From: an uncultured Clostridia bacterium
GTDB taxonomy: Bacteria > Bacillota_A > Clostridia > TANB77 > CAG-508
Assembly (NCBI GenBank): GCA_947594095.1
Contig: CANQEA010000026.1
Span: 1-17,315, forward strand
Length of the DNA: 17,315 bases
Reading direction: 5' to 3'
The notes under the pieces are model-generated. The model was given only the letters and a program-made list of their open reading frames with translations. It made no database searches and was not told where the DNA came from. The translations under genes and the position numbers were made by a program. Positions 6,962-14,378 of the stretch are shown one piece after another. The stretch's first letter is position 1. Each line of letters begins with the position of its first letter.

Positions 6962-8098
6962 ATGAACGAAAAAAGTATAAAATATCTTGACAGTTTAATG
7001 AAATTATATTACAATGTTAGTAACACTAATAATATGAAAAGCGATGATGGATTCAACTATATCGTTCATTTAAATACTATGGAGCTAATAACGCGAAACA
7101 TACGCAATAACATGATTTTAGCAGAACCATCTGCACCATATATATTAGGTGAAAATAGTCAAATAAATAATACACATGATAAAATATTTAGAACAATTTT
7201 ATCAGATAAAGAAGAAGCAGCAAGATTTATAACAAAACGATTAAATCTAAAAGAAGCAATTTTAGCAAAAGACTTAGAAATGTATAATAGTAGTTTTATA
7301 ACAAATGAATTTCAAAATCAAGAAGCAGATATTGTTTACAAAATCAAAGATAGCAATATTTTTATTCTTATAGAACACCAAACTAAAGTAGATAAAATGA
7401 TGTCATTTAGAATATTAAGCTATCAAGTAGAAATTATAAGAAATAATATAGAATGGTCAAAAGTAAGAAAAGACGATTATAAAATACCAGTAGTAATACC
7501 AATATTACTTTATACAGGGAAACAAAAGTGGAATGCAAAAATGGAACTCTTAGAAATACAAGACAAATTAGAAGATATAGAAATGCAACCAGGAAGTTAC
7601 AAGTTAGTAGACATTAATACATACAGTAAAGAAGAACTATTAGAAGATAATCTATTTACAAGTAAAATGATGTTACTAGAAAAAGCAAATTCAGAAGAAG
7701 AGGTATCAAATTACTTAGAAGAAGTAATACCAAAAATAGAAAATAAAGATAAAAAAGTAATGGTACAAATAATAGATGTGATTTTAAAGAAACAACTAGG
7801 AGAAGAAAAAGCACAAGAATTAATAAATAGATTAATGGGAGGTGAAAAAAATATGTTAGCATGTTTAGAAATGATAGAAAAAGAAGAAAAAAGAAAAGCA
7901 AGACAAGCAAAACTTAATGAAAAACGTGCAGAAAAAAGAGGTATGGAAATTGGAGAACAACGTGGAGAAAAACGAGGCTTAAAAAATGGATTAACACAAA
8001 TTGCTCAAAAACTAATATCTAAAAACTATTCTATTACAGAAATTATAGATATAACAGGTTTATCAAAAGAAGAAATCGAAAAATTAATACATGCATAA
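6962..8098 (+). CDS. Rpn-family PD-(D/E)XK nuclease / putative transposase
   Basis: Member of the Rpn recombination-promoting nuclease family (PDDEXK transposase-like), DNA endonucleases linked to RecA-independent recombination and recently to phage defence; no terminal repeats are seen, so there is no sign that it moves by itself. The core starts at residue 71 with THDKIFRTILSDKEEAARF, followed by the nuclease centre: E121-A-D123, strand NIFILIEHQT (132-141) with E138 and Q140, then MSFRILSYQVEI. The C-terminus has a charged, coiled-coil-like segment (about 300-345, many K/E/R) with GMEIGEQRGEKRGLKNG and a short SITEIIDITGLSKEEI helix-turn-helix-like end, usual for the family. Residues 1-70 are an extension not recognised. 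ATG is supported by GGAAGAAGG (6940-6948), 13 bases upstream, slightly long. It converges on the VanW-like gene. Confidence 0.85.
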   Translation: MNEKSIKYLDSLMKLYYNVSNTNNMKSDDGFNYIVHLNTMELITRNIRNNMILAEPSAPYILGENSQINNTHDKIFRTILSDKEEAARFITKRLNLKEAILAKDLEMYNSSFITNEFQNQEADIVYKIKDSNIFILIEHQTKVDKMMSFRILSYQVEIIRNNIEWSKVRKDDYKIPVVIPILLYTGKQKWNAKMELLEIQDKLEDIEMQPGSYKLVDINTYSKEELLEDNLFTSKMMLLEKANSEEEVSNYLEEVIPKIENKDKKVMVQIIDVILKKQLGEEKAQELINRLMGGEKNMLACLEMIEKEEKRKARQAKLNEKRAEKRGMEIGEQRGEKRGLKNGLTQIAQKLISKNYSITEIIDITGLSKEEIEKLIHA

Positions 8099-8127
8099 TT
8101 AAAACTGAGCGATAGCCCAGTTTTAAT
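8098..8127. terminator. Bidirectional terminator between convergent genes
   Basis: ATTAAAACTG (8098-8107) pairs perfectly with 8118-8127, and the inner AGC/GCC can add pairs. It overlaps the last base of the Rpn-family stop codon and the VanW-like stop codon, so both transcripts would end here. The A/T ends of the stem supply the U-tract in each direction. Confidence 0.55.
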
Positions 8128-9694
8128 GTCTCTTATATGTATCTCTAGACAGAAGCTCACTAGAAACCACTTGACCATTTTGTTTTAAAATACGGTAAGC
8201 TTCAGAATATATGGCAGTTGAAGTTCTTTTTGTTTCATAATTTGAAATTTCAACTTCATATTCGTTATCAGATTTCAAACCAAAAATCTGAAAATTTGCA
8301 ATTCCGCCAGAAACAGAGCAAACAAGTTTAATTGGATATTCTCTATTATTTTTAAATTGAAAATCCAAAGAGCCATATACAACAGTTGCATCACGACTAG
8401 CTTTCACATAAGAAGGAACAAATTGGTGATTACTTCTTTCAACAATCTCCAAATTTGCATATAAAACTGCATTATATAATGTTGTTGCAATTTGGCAAAT
8501 TCCACCACCCAAACCATCTACAACTTGACCTTGCACATAGATTGGAGCTTCTCTGTAGCCTGCTGCAATTGTTCTTTCGCCAACTACTTTATTGTAAGAA
8601 AAAGTTTCACCAGGCATAAGAACAGTTCCATTAATTTTATCAGCTGCAAGCCTTAAATTTGTAGTTCTATTAGTATCTCTTGTAGAATAATTAGTTGAAA
8701 AGTTTGATAGCATATCAGGAAAAGCTTCAGTTCCTATCATATTTGTCGTAACATTTGGCAATAATATTTTTAAAGGAATGGTGTATTCACTCTTTTCTTC
8801 AGAACTCACAATTTTCTTCGCTGCATCAATTGAAATATTAAAATCATAACCATTTTCACTTGGATGAACTGTAAATGGGTCAGTAGTATATGAAGCATCA
8901 ACAGGATCTTTGTGAACTTCTTCATAAATTTTATCAATATCAATAGGGTCTGGTTCCTGCTCCTTAACTACAAGAGCGACATTTTTATCTTTACAAGAAA
9001 AATCTATAATTGATTTTTTAATATTATTTATTGTTTTTGGAATATCAATAGCATTTCCAGTATTTCCAGAAGTTACAATCAAATCAGAACCTTCTATGTA
9101 ATAACTACTTTGAGTTACAGCTTCTGGAAGTTGTGAGGTAAGATCTGATAATTGCTTAGTTAAAAACTCCTCATTTATACTTAATTCTGGTTCAACATTA
9201 GTTTTGCCAAATAAAGTAGTTAATATAGTTAAATTATTTTTAAAAAAATTACCATTTCTTCCAATATTATACGCTTCTTGACAGGCATCTTTAATTAAAA
9301 ATTGTGCTTCAAGCTGGTCAAGAGATATAGTCGATTCAAAATCTTGATAATTTATTTTAATTTCAGCAGGTAAATTTTCTTTAATGTAATTATCAAGAAT
9401 ATATCTTGCATCAGACATACTTTTATTAGAAACATCAATTCCCTTAATTGAAACGCCAGAAATGATATTTGGATTTGTATAATGATAAATGTTTAATCCA
9501 ATAAAAGCAACAACTAATAAAACTAAGCATGAAATTAGCACTTTAAAAACAACAGAATGTTTTTTCTTTTCAGATGTATAATCTTCATTAAAAGTTGTAA
9601 CACTAGTTTCTGGTGCAGGAACTAAAGAATCATTTTTAGGCTCTTTTTCTTCTAATTTATTTTCTTCTTGTTCCAATGTATCATTAATAGCCAT
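8123..9694 (-). CDS. VanW-domain membrane-anchored cell-wall protein
   Basis: Envelope protein of the VanW family, whose biochemical role is not settled; it is not by itself evidence of vancomycin resistance. It has 523 residues: an acidic cytoplasmic N-terminus (1-45), one membrane helix (about 48-70), an extracellular peptidoglycan-binding-4-like region with two similar lobes (roughly 80-320), and the VanW domain (about 344-475) with TVLMPGETFSYN (358-369), GYREAPIYVQGQVVDG (379-394) and GGGICQIATTLYNAVL (396-411). C400 sits where a catalytic cysteine is suspected in this fold. The start ATG has AAGGAG 11 bases upstream. It is transcribed from its own extended -10 promoter and is divergent from the spore gene at 9894, so it is likely monocistronic. 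Confidence 0.88.
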   Translation of the reverse strand: MAINDTLEQEENKLEEKEPKNDSLVPAPETSVTTFNEDYTSEKKKHSVVFKVLISCLVLLVVAFIGLNIYHYTNPNIISGVSIKGIDVSNKSMSDARYILDNYIKENLPAEIKINYQDFESTISLDQLEAQFLIKDACQEAYNIGRNGNFFKNNLTILTTLFGKTNVEPELSINEEFLTKQLSDLTSQLPEAVTQSSYYIEGSDLIVTSGNTGNAIDIPKTINNIKKSIIDFSCKDKNVALVVKEQEPDPIDIDKIYEEVHKDPVDASYTTDPFTVHPSENGYDFNISIDAAKKIVSSEEKSEYTIPLKILLPNVTTNMIGTEAFPDMLSNFSTNYSTRDTNRTTNLRLAADKINGTVLMPGETFSYNKVVGERTIAAGYREAPIYVQGQVVDGLGGGICQIATTLYNAVLYANLEIVERSNHQFVPSYVKASRDATVVYGSLDFQFKNNREYPIKLVCSVSGGIANFQIFGLKSDNEYEVEISNYETKRTSTAIYSEAYRILKQNGQVVSSELLSRDTYKRH

Positions 9695-9734
9695 CTTATT
9701 GTCTTTCTCCTTTATTTCTTATACTCTACTTTTA

Positions 9735-9764
9735 AGTATAACATATTTTTTAACAAAATGTTAT
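9735..9764 (-). promoter_or_regulatory. Extended -10 promoter for the VanW-like gene
   Basis: On the minus strand TATACT (9735-9740) is preceded by TG one base upstream (9742-9743), and by the weak -35 ATAACA (9759-9764) at an 18-base spacing. The start codon is about 40 bases downstream. Confidence 0.5.
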
Positions 9765-9893
9765 AAAAACATAAAAAATTGTCAAAATAAATCAAAAAAA
9801 GTTGGAAATAATACTATTATAGAATTGAAAAATTCTAACTAATTAAATATATGCTTGAGGATTCTCAAAAGTGCATAAAAGGAGGATATCAAT

Positions 9894-10073
9894 ATGTCTA
9901 GAAATAGCAAATTAATATCAGAAGGCTTAAGAGAAGAAATTGCTAAAGAATTAGGAGTATACGAACAAGTAAAAAAAGACGGAGGAAGCTGGGAAAATGT
10001 TTCTTCAAAGGACTGTGGAAATATAGTAACAAAGGCAATTGAAATAGCAAATAGAAGCGTAGAAAATAAATAG
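9894..10073 (+). CDS. Small acid-soluble spore protein, alpha/beta type (SspF-like)
   Basis: A 59-residue protein that would bind and protect spore DNA. Residues 10-24 (EGLREEIAKELGVYE) contain the E-I-A context cut by the germination protease GPR. The second helix holds SSKDCGNIVTKAIEIANR (37-54), matching the conserved SxRDxGNLVKRAIEIAE block of clostridial short alpha/beta SASPs. A GG-x-W turn links the halves. AAAAGGAGGA (9877-9886) is 7 bases before the ATG, a very strong ribosome site fitting the high expression of such genes. A forespore (SigG) promoter is expected; no convincing match was found in the 200 bases upstream. A strong terminator follows 6 bases after the stop codon. Confidence 0.9.
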   Translation: MSRNSKLISEGLREEIAKELGVYEQVKKDGGSWENVSSKDCGNIVTKAIEIANRSVENK

Positions 10074-10079
10074 TTTATA

Positions 10080-10122
10080 CAGGTCTTAGATTTTTTTGAA
10101 TAAAATCTAAGGCTTGTTTTTT
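10080..10122 (+). terminator. Intrinsic terminator of the spore protein gene
   Basis: A 15-bp stem (10080-10094 with 10102-10116, two G-U pairs; core CTTAGATTTT) with a 7-nt loop is followed by TTTTTT (10117-10122). Confidence 0.88.
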
Positions 10123-10123
10123 G

Positions 10124-10152
10124 ATGTTTTTTGGGACGGGGGAAAAAAACAT
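10124..10152. repeat. Dispersed palindromic element, copy 1
   Basis: Arms ATGTTTTTT (10124-10132) and AAAAAAACAT (10143-10152) flank the loop GGGACGGGGG. It matches copy 2 at 16635-16663 in 26 of 29 positions. It sits just after the spore-gene terminator. The G-rich loop is striking in this AT-rich DNA and is conserved, so it is more than a terminator stem. Confidence 0.7.
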
Positions 10153-10244
10153 AATTTATTATAATTTACTAATAAACTTTAAAAGAATAATTTTTAAAAA
10201 ATTAAATATAATACTAATAATAGATAGAAATTTCTAAAGATGTA

Positions 10245-10273
10245 TTGACAAGGTCAATTATTAATGTTATACT
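10245..10273 (+). promoter_or_regulatory. Consensus promoter for the abiF RNA
   Basis: TTGACA (10245-10250) and TATACT (10268-10273) with exactly 17 bases between. Start near 10280. One of the strongest promoters in the window. The TTG of its -35 box can be mistaken for a start codon of the downstream gene. Confidence 0.88.
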
Positions 10274-10279
10274 ATCTAT

Positions 10280-10325
10280 AATGATGAGTACCTCGGATAA
10301 CCTACGGGCCCGAGGTCATTTTTTA
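10280..10325 (+). ncRNA. abiF-type small RNA (putative antitoxin RNA)
   Basis: A short RNA of about 45 nt directly before the AbiF gene. ACCTCGG (10290-10296) pairs perfectly with 10310-10316; the 13-nt loop contains AACCTACGGG. The stem is followed by CATTTTTT (10317-10324), so the hairpin also ends its own transcript. Promoter, hairpin, T-run and the adjacent Abi_2 gene match the conserved 'abiF' RNA motif described upstream of abiF genes. Related AbiF systems have been reported as RNA antitoxin-toxin pairs; this role is by homology. GC-rich sequence in a very AT-rich region supports selection on the structure. Confidence 0.83.
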
Positions 10326-10343
10326 CACAACAGGAGGAAAATA

Positions 10344-11273
10344 TTGGAAAAAACATTCAAAACTATATTTGAACAAATAAAAGTATTAAAAAACAAGAAA
10401 CTGAAAATAAATGATTTAAAAAAGGCTATACATATATTAGAAAATAATAATTACTATTATTTAATTAATGGGTATAAAAATTTATTTATATATGATAATA
10501 AAGAAAAAGAAGCTTATATCGAAGACACAAAATTAGAAGAAATCTATGCATTGTATGAGTTCGATAGAAAAATCAGAATGATTTTTTTAGAATATATTTT
10601 ATTAATTGAAAGAAGAATAAAAACTTATATTTCTTATGAATTTTCAAAAAACTATGGTCATAAAAACTATTTAATTCAAGAAAATTTTAATTATAATAAA
10701 AAAAATAGAGAAATCATAGAAAACCTTTTAAAAAACATTAATCTTGAAATTTTACATCAATATAAAAATTCTAATAAAATGATAGTTCATTATATAGACA
10801 CATATAATTATATACCGCTATGGGTGTTAGTACGAATATTAACATTTGGTAAAATTTCTAAATTTTACAGTATTATGAAACCTAAAGATAAAAACAATAT
10901 AAGTAAAAAATTCAAAATAAAACATGAAGTATTGAAAATATATTTAACTAATTTAGGTGAAATCAGAAATATTTGTGCACATGACGAGAAATTATATGAT
11001 GTCAAATTAAGATTTAAAATTTCAAATAATTATTATCACTCTAAATTAAAAATACAAAAAAATCAGGGAAATTATATCAAGGGTGTACAAGATTTATTTT
11101 CCATAGTTTTAATTCTAAAATCAATGTTAGATAAACGAGAATTTAATCAATTTTATAAACTGTTAATCAAAAATATCCAAATATTAAAAGAAAATATAAA
11201 AGACAATCAATTTGATAAAGTTCTAAATAAAATGGGATTCCCCCAAAATTATAAAAAACTACTAACTTTATAA
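10344..11273 (+). CDS. abiF: AbiF-like Abi_2 family HEPN protein (abortive infection / toxin)
   Basis: Predicted HEPN ribonuclease of the AbiD/AbiF (Abi_2) family, acting in phage abortive infection. With the TTG start at 10344 it has 309 residues, the usual length. AGGAGG lies 6 bases before it, whereas an upstream TTG at 10245 lies in the -35 box and would translate the RNA gene. Seen: NNNYYYLINGYKNLF (34-48), a helical DRKIRMIFLEYILLIERRIK region (74-93), YNYIPLWVLVRILTFGKIS (154-172) and the HEPN RX4H motif EIRNICAHDEKL, with R208 and H213 the expected catalytic pair. Toxin expression requires readthrough past the abiF RNA hairpin, as in type III-like modules. High A and lysine content suggests horizontal acquisition, though the whole genome is AT-rich. 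Toxicity is inferred. Confidence 0.9.
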   Translation: MEKTFKTIFEQIKVLKNKKLKINDLKKAIHILENNNYYYLINGYKNLFIYDNKEKEAYIEDTKLEEIYALYEFDRKIRMIFLEYILLIERRIKTYISYEFSKNYGHKNYLIQENFNYNKKNREIIENLLKNINLEILHQYKNSNKMIVHYIDTYNYIPLWVLVRILTFGKISKFYSIMKPKDKNNISKKFKIKHEVLKIYLTNLGEIRNICAHDEKLYDVKLRFKISNNYYHSKLKIQKNQGNYIKGVQDLFSIVLILKSMLDKREFNQFYKLLIKNIQILKENIKDNQFDKVLNKMGFPQNYKKLLTL

Positions 11274-11288
11274 ATAGTATTTTTACTG

Positions 11289-11317
11289 TTGCAAAAAAAC
11301 AAAATAAAGAATATAAT
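11289..11317 (+). promoter_or_regulatory. SigA-type promoter for murF
   Basis: TTGCAA (11289-11294) and TATAAT (11312-11317) are spaced by 17 bases, about 33 bases before the murF start codon. The -35 is imperfect. Confidence 0.55.
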
Positions 11318-11349
11318 TTATAAAAAAAGAAAAGGAATGTGATTAATTA

Positions 11350-12732
11350 ATGAAAAACATAACAGTAAAAGATATTATTGAAGTTACAAAAGCAAAAATG
11401 ATAGTTGGAAAAGAAGACTTAATATGTGAAAACTTTACAAGAGACACAAGAGAAATAAAGGAAAATGATACTTATATTGGATTAAAAGGAAAAAATCATG
11501 ATGGAAATGAATATTGGGAAGAAGCAATAAAAAAAGGTGCAACATGTGTCATAGTTCAAAAAATTGAATTTAATAAAAAAGAGCTAGAAAAATATAAAAA
11601 TGTAACTATTCTAAAAGTTGAAGATACTTTAAAGGCTCTACAACAAATTGCAACATTAAAAAGAAGCCTTTATAATATTCCAGTTGTAGCAATAACTGGA
11701 AGTGTTGGAAAAACAAGCACAAAAGACATAATTGCAAACGTAGTAAATCAAAAATATAAAACATTAAAAACACAAGGGAATAACAACAATGACATAGGTC
11801 TACCATTTACAATTTTAAACTTAAGAGACCATGAAGCACTAGTTGTAGAAATGGGAATGAATCACTTAGGGGAAATAAGGCTTTTGAGTAAAATTGCAAA
11901 GCCAGATATTTGTGTTATAACAAATATTGGAACATCACATATAGGAAATTTAGGGTCAAGAGAAAACATATTAAAAGCAAAATTAGAAATATTAGAAGGT
12001 GCAGAAAACCCACTACTTATAATAAATAATGATAATGACTTATTACATAAATGGTATTTAGAAAATAAAGATAAATATAGAATACAAACATTTGGAATAA
12101 AAGAAAAAAGCACAATAAATGCGAAGAATATAGAATTAAAAGAAGAAAGTAGTAGCTTTATTGCAAAAACAGAAGAAAACGAAATAAAAACACAAGTACC
12201 AGTGGCAGGAGAACACTTTGTCTTAAATGCAATGAGTGCAATTTTGGTAGGAAAAAGCTTAGGAATCAGAGAAGAAAAAATAGTAGAAGGAATAAAAAGT
12301 TTTGAACTAACAAAGAGAAGACTTGATATTTCCGTATTAGAAAATGGAACAAAAATAATAAATGATGCATATAATGCAAGTTTAGAGTCTATGACTAGTA
12401 GTTTAAAGATACTTTCAGAATATAAAAATAGAAAAATTGCAATTTTAGGAGATATGTTTGAACTTGGTGAATTTTCAGAAAAGTTACATAAAGAAGTTGG
12501 TAAAGAACTATGTAAACGAAAAGTAGATGTTTTAATTGCATGTGGAGAAAATGCAAAATTCATTGTAGAGCAAGCGATAGAGTGTGGTATGTCAAAAGAA
12601 AATATATATTACGTGAATGATAAAGAAGAAATTATAAACATATTTAAAAAAGTAAATAAACCAAATGATGTAGTACTAATTAAAGCATCAAACGGGATGA
12701 AGTTTTATGAGTTAATTGATGAAATGAAATAA
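11350..12732 (+). CDS. murF: UDP-N-acetylmuramoyl-tripeptide--D-alanyl-D-alanine ligase MurF
   Basis: Cytoplasmic ATP-dependent ligase adding D-Ala-D-Ala to UDP-MurNAc-tripeptide, the last cytoplasmic nucleotide step of peptidoglycan synthesis. At 460 residues it is full length. Domain 1 has the TRDTREIKENDTYIGLKG block (30-47). Domain 2 has the P-loop AITGSVGKTSTKD (114-126), then NNNNDIGLPFTIL (144-156), EMGMNHLGEI (167-176) and NIGTSHIGNLGS (192-203) with its Mg/ATP residues. Domain 3 has the NDAYNAS signature near residue 338. The AAGGA is 13 bases upstream of the ATG, rather far. It stands apart from the usual dcw cluster, flanked by abiF and a chaperone gene, and has its own promoter and hairpin. 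Confidence 0.95.
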   Translation: MKNITVKDIIEVTKAKMIVGKEDLICENFTRDTREIKENDTYIGLKGKNHDGNEYWEEAIKKGATCVIVQKIEFNKKELEKYKNVTILKVEDTLKALQQIATLKRSLYNIPVVAITGSVGKTSTKDIIANVVNQKYKTLKTQGNNNNDIGLPFTILNLRDHEALVVEMGMNHLGEIRLLSKIAKPDICVITNIGTSHIGNLGSRENILKAKLEILEGAENPLLIINNDNDLLHKWYLENKDKYRIQTFGIKEKSTINAKNIELKEESSSFIAKTEENEIKTQVPVAGEHFVLNAMSAILVGKSLGIREEKIVEGIKSFELTKRRLDISVLENGTKIINDAYNASLESMTSSLKILSEYKNRKIAILGDMFELGEFSEKLHKEVGKELCKRKVDVLIACGENAKFIVEQAIECGMSKENIYYVNDKEEIINIFKKVNKPNDVVLIKASNGMKFYELIDEMK

Positions 12733-12739
12733 TAGAAAA

Positions 12740-12762
12740 AGCGGGGCTATTGTAGTCCCGCT
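12740..12762 (+). terminator. GC-rich hairpin after murF
   Basis: AGCGGGGCT (12740-12748) pairs with AGTCCCGCT (12754-12762), 9 bp with one G-U, around a 5-nt loop. The tail is A/T-rich but lacks a long T-run, so termination may be partial. Confidence 0.7.
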
Positions 12763-12811
12763 AATAATTTTGTATAAATTTTTGAAAAAATATAGATTTT
12801 TTCAGATTTTG

Positions 12812-12820
12812 TGATATAAT
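12812..12820 (+). promoter_or_regulatory. Extended -10 promoter for the DnaJ-like gene
   Basis: TG-A-TATAAT at 12812-12820 with no clear -35. The start would be near 12827, 27 bases before the preferred ATG. No CIRCE-type inverted repeat is seen. Confidence 0.55.
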
Positions 12821-12853
12821 GGAAGTACCTAATTTTTTGGGAGGATGTATAAA

Positions 12854-13738
12854 ATGGTCGTAAAAGATTATTACAAAATATTAGAATTAGAAACAAGCCA
12901 TGTTTCCCTAGAAGAAATCAAGGCAGCATATAGATTAGTCGCAAAAAAATATCACCCAGATGTAAACATAGGGGACAACCTAGCAGAATCAAGAATAAAA
13001 GATATAAATGAGGCATATAGAACACTATCTATTCCAGCATCAAAAAGAAAATATGACAGAATGTGGAATGCAAAATTTGGAAAGGCTACAAAAGCATTAG
13101 ATGGAAAAGACCAAAAAAAGCAACTATTAACAATGTTTTTAGGAGATGTTGAAAAGCCAAATAAAAAATCAAACAAACGCGAGTTAAAGCCAGAAAAAGG
13201 AGAAAACATTGAAACACAAATAAATGCAAGCTTAAACGAAGCATTTTATGGTGCAGAAAAAGTAGTATCATTTAAATCAATAGATGGAACTCCTAAAACA
13301 TACACAATAAAAGTTCCAGTAGGAATACGAGATGGAGAAAAAATAAGACTAATTGGACAAGGTATGTCTGGGAAAAATGGTGGAAAAAATGGAGATTTAT
13401 TTATAAAAATAAAAATAGATGAAAATTCAAAATTTAAACTAAAAGGAAGTGACATATATACAGACTTATTCTTAAGCCCTTGGGAAGCAGCATTAGGGAC
13501 AAAAGCAAATGTAGACACAATTGATGAAGAAGTACATGTCTATATTCCACAAGGGATACAAAGCGGTGAAATTATAAAAATTGCAGGAAAAGGATATAAA
13601 AATTCAGATGGCACTAGGGGAGACTTAATAGCGCAAGTAAAAATAATGGTACCAAAGAAATTAACCAAAGAAGAAAAGCAAATATTTGAAAGGCTAAACC
13701 AAATTTCAAAATATAATCCAAGAAATATGAAAAATTAA
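12854..13738 (+). CDS. DnaJ-like co-chaperone (class II, CbpA-like)
   Basis: J-domain protein that would stimulate DnaK ATPase and deliver clients. With ATG at 12854 it has 294 residues; GGGAGG (12839-12844) is 9 bases upstream, while the ATG at 12845 directly abuts it. J-domain: residues 5-71, with DYYKIL at the start and the essential HPD at 34-36 and KRKYDRMW at the end. No cysteine-rich zinc domain or long Gly/Phe linker follows. Residues from about 120 form the two beta-sandwich client domains of DnaJ_C, seen as VPVGIRDGEKIRLIGQG and VYIPQGIQSGEIIKIAGKG, each followed by GDL. dnaK and grpE are not nearby, so this is a secondary co-chaperone rather than the main DnaJ. Confidence 0.92.
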   Translation: MVVKDYYKILELETSHVSLEEIKAAYRLVAKKYHPDVNIGDNLAESRIKDINEAYRTLSIPASKRKYDRMWNAKFGKATKALDGKDQKKQLLTMFLGDVEKPNKKSNKRELKPEKGENIETQINASLNEAFYGAEKVVSFKSIDGTPKTYTIKVPVGIRDGEKIRLIGQGMSGKNGGKNGDLFIKIKIDENSKFKLKGSDIYTDLFLSPWEAALGTKANVDTIDEEVHVYIPQGIQSGEIIKIAGKGYKNSDGTRGDLIAQVKIMVPKKLTKEEKQIFERLNQISKYNPRNMKN

Positions 13739-13741
13739 GCA

Positions 13742-13796
13742 GTTTACATTGACAAATGCTTAAAAATTAGATATAATTAATTATGGTTATGTAAAC
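13742..13796. promoter_or_regulatory. Promoter flanked by inverted half-sites
   Basis: TTGACA (13749-13754), 17 bases, TATAAT (13772-13777): an ideal SigA promoter starting near 13784. GTTTACAT (13742-13749) and its reverse complement ATGTAAAC (13789-13796) flank it, overlapping the -35 and the early transcript. A second pair, TTAAGCA (13735-13741) and TGCTTAA (13757-13763), encloses the -35. These look like operator half-sites; the 13735 pair may also act as a weak terminator of the preceding gene. The regulator is unknown. Confidence 0.7.
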
Positions 13797-13841
13797 GCAA
13801 AAGATAAGCTATGAATAAACATAGAGAATGGGGTGTAAAAA

Positions 13842-14363
13842 ATGGACGAAAACAACGTACAAGGTAAGCATTTCAGTATAACAGATCCAAAAGGAGTAAA
13901 TACTGTAATTTACCAAATTAACAAAACAAAAAAAGAATACCTAGACAAATATCCAAAATACACAGTAGAAAGATTAGAAAACTCAGAAGAATTAGTTGGA
14001 GATTTAAGCAAGAAAACTTTTTACGTAGAAGACCCACGTAAAGAGGGAAATCAACTTGCAATCTTTTCATTTGCAAAAGATAGGGTAGTAATAAATTCAG
14101 GAATACTACTAGGAAACGAAGTAAAAATAACAAAAAGACCAGAGCCATTTAAATTTAATACACTTTATTCAGAAGAAACGGAATACAAAGAATTTGATTA
14201 CACACCAAACTTAAAAAGAGCAATAACAATCATAGACCCAGAGACTACAGAGGAACTAAAGCCAAGGCTTTTCTTTGATGAAAAGACAAACGAAGTAAAA
14301 GGAAAATGTAAGCTAAAACCATACAAATCTTATTTCGCATTCGAAATAAGTGAGGGTGAGTAA
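13842..14363 (+). CDS. Hypothetical protein, first gene of the virD4 operon
   Basis: A 173-residue soluble protein of no recognised family. It has no signal peptide, no membrane segment and no cysteine. The N-terminal half is charged (KTKKEYLDKYPKYTVERLE). The middle has strand-like segments (LAIFSFAKDRVVINSGILLGNEVKI, about residues 68-91), and the last part looks beta-rich (AITIIDPETTEELKPRLFF). GGGGTG lies 6 bases before the ATG. A strong promoter is upstream, and the next gene begins 15 bases after its stop, so it is co-transcribed with the small protein and the VirD4-like ATPase. A cytoplasmic accessory role to the coupling protein is possible but inferred from position only. Confidence 0.8.
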   Translation: MDENNVQGKHFSITDPKGVNTVIYQINKTKKEYLDKYPKYTVERLENSEELVGDLSKKTFYVEDPRKEGNQLAIFSFAKDRVVINSGILLGNEVKITKRPEPFKFNTLYSEETEYKEFDYTPNLKRAITIIDPETTEELKPRLFFDEKTNEVKGKCKLKPYKSYFAFEISEGE

Positions 14364-14378
14364 GGAGGATTGTCAGTT

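Noticed and set aside
8123..9694. VanW-like gene as evidence of vancomycin resistance
   Set aside because: No vanA/B, vanX, vanH or VanRS genes are nearby; lone VanW-domain proteins are common in Clostridia.
10124..10152. Palindromic element as a second terminator of the spore gene
   Set aside because: A full terminator already precedes it, no T-run follows it, and the loop is conserved in a distant copy.
11862..12563. 233-codon minus-strand frame
   Set aside because: Lies wholly inside murF on the opposite strand; its serine/phenylalanine-rich translation is the typical shadow of an AT-rich gene and shows no family motif.
12845..12853. Upstream ATG for the DnaJ-like gene
   Set aside because: It directly touches the GGGAGG ribosome site; the next ATG at 12854 has proper spacing.
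14370..14378. TTG start for the small operon protein
   Set aside because: Only 1 base after AAGGAGG; the ATG at 14379 is correctly spaced.
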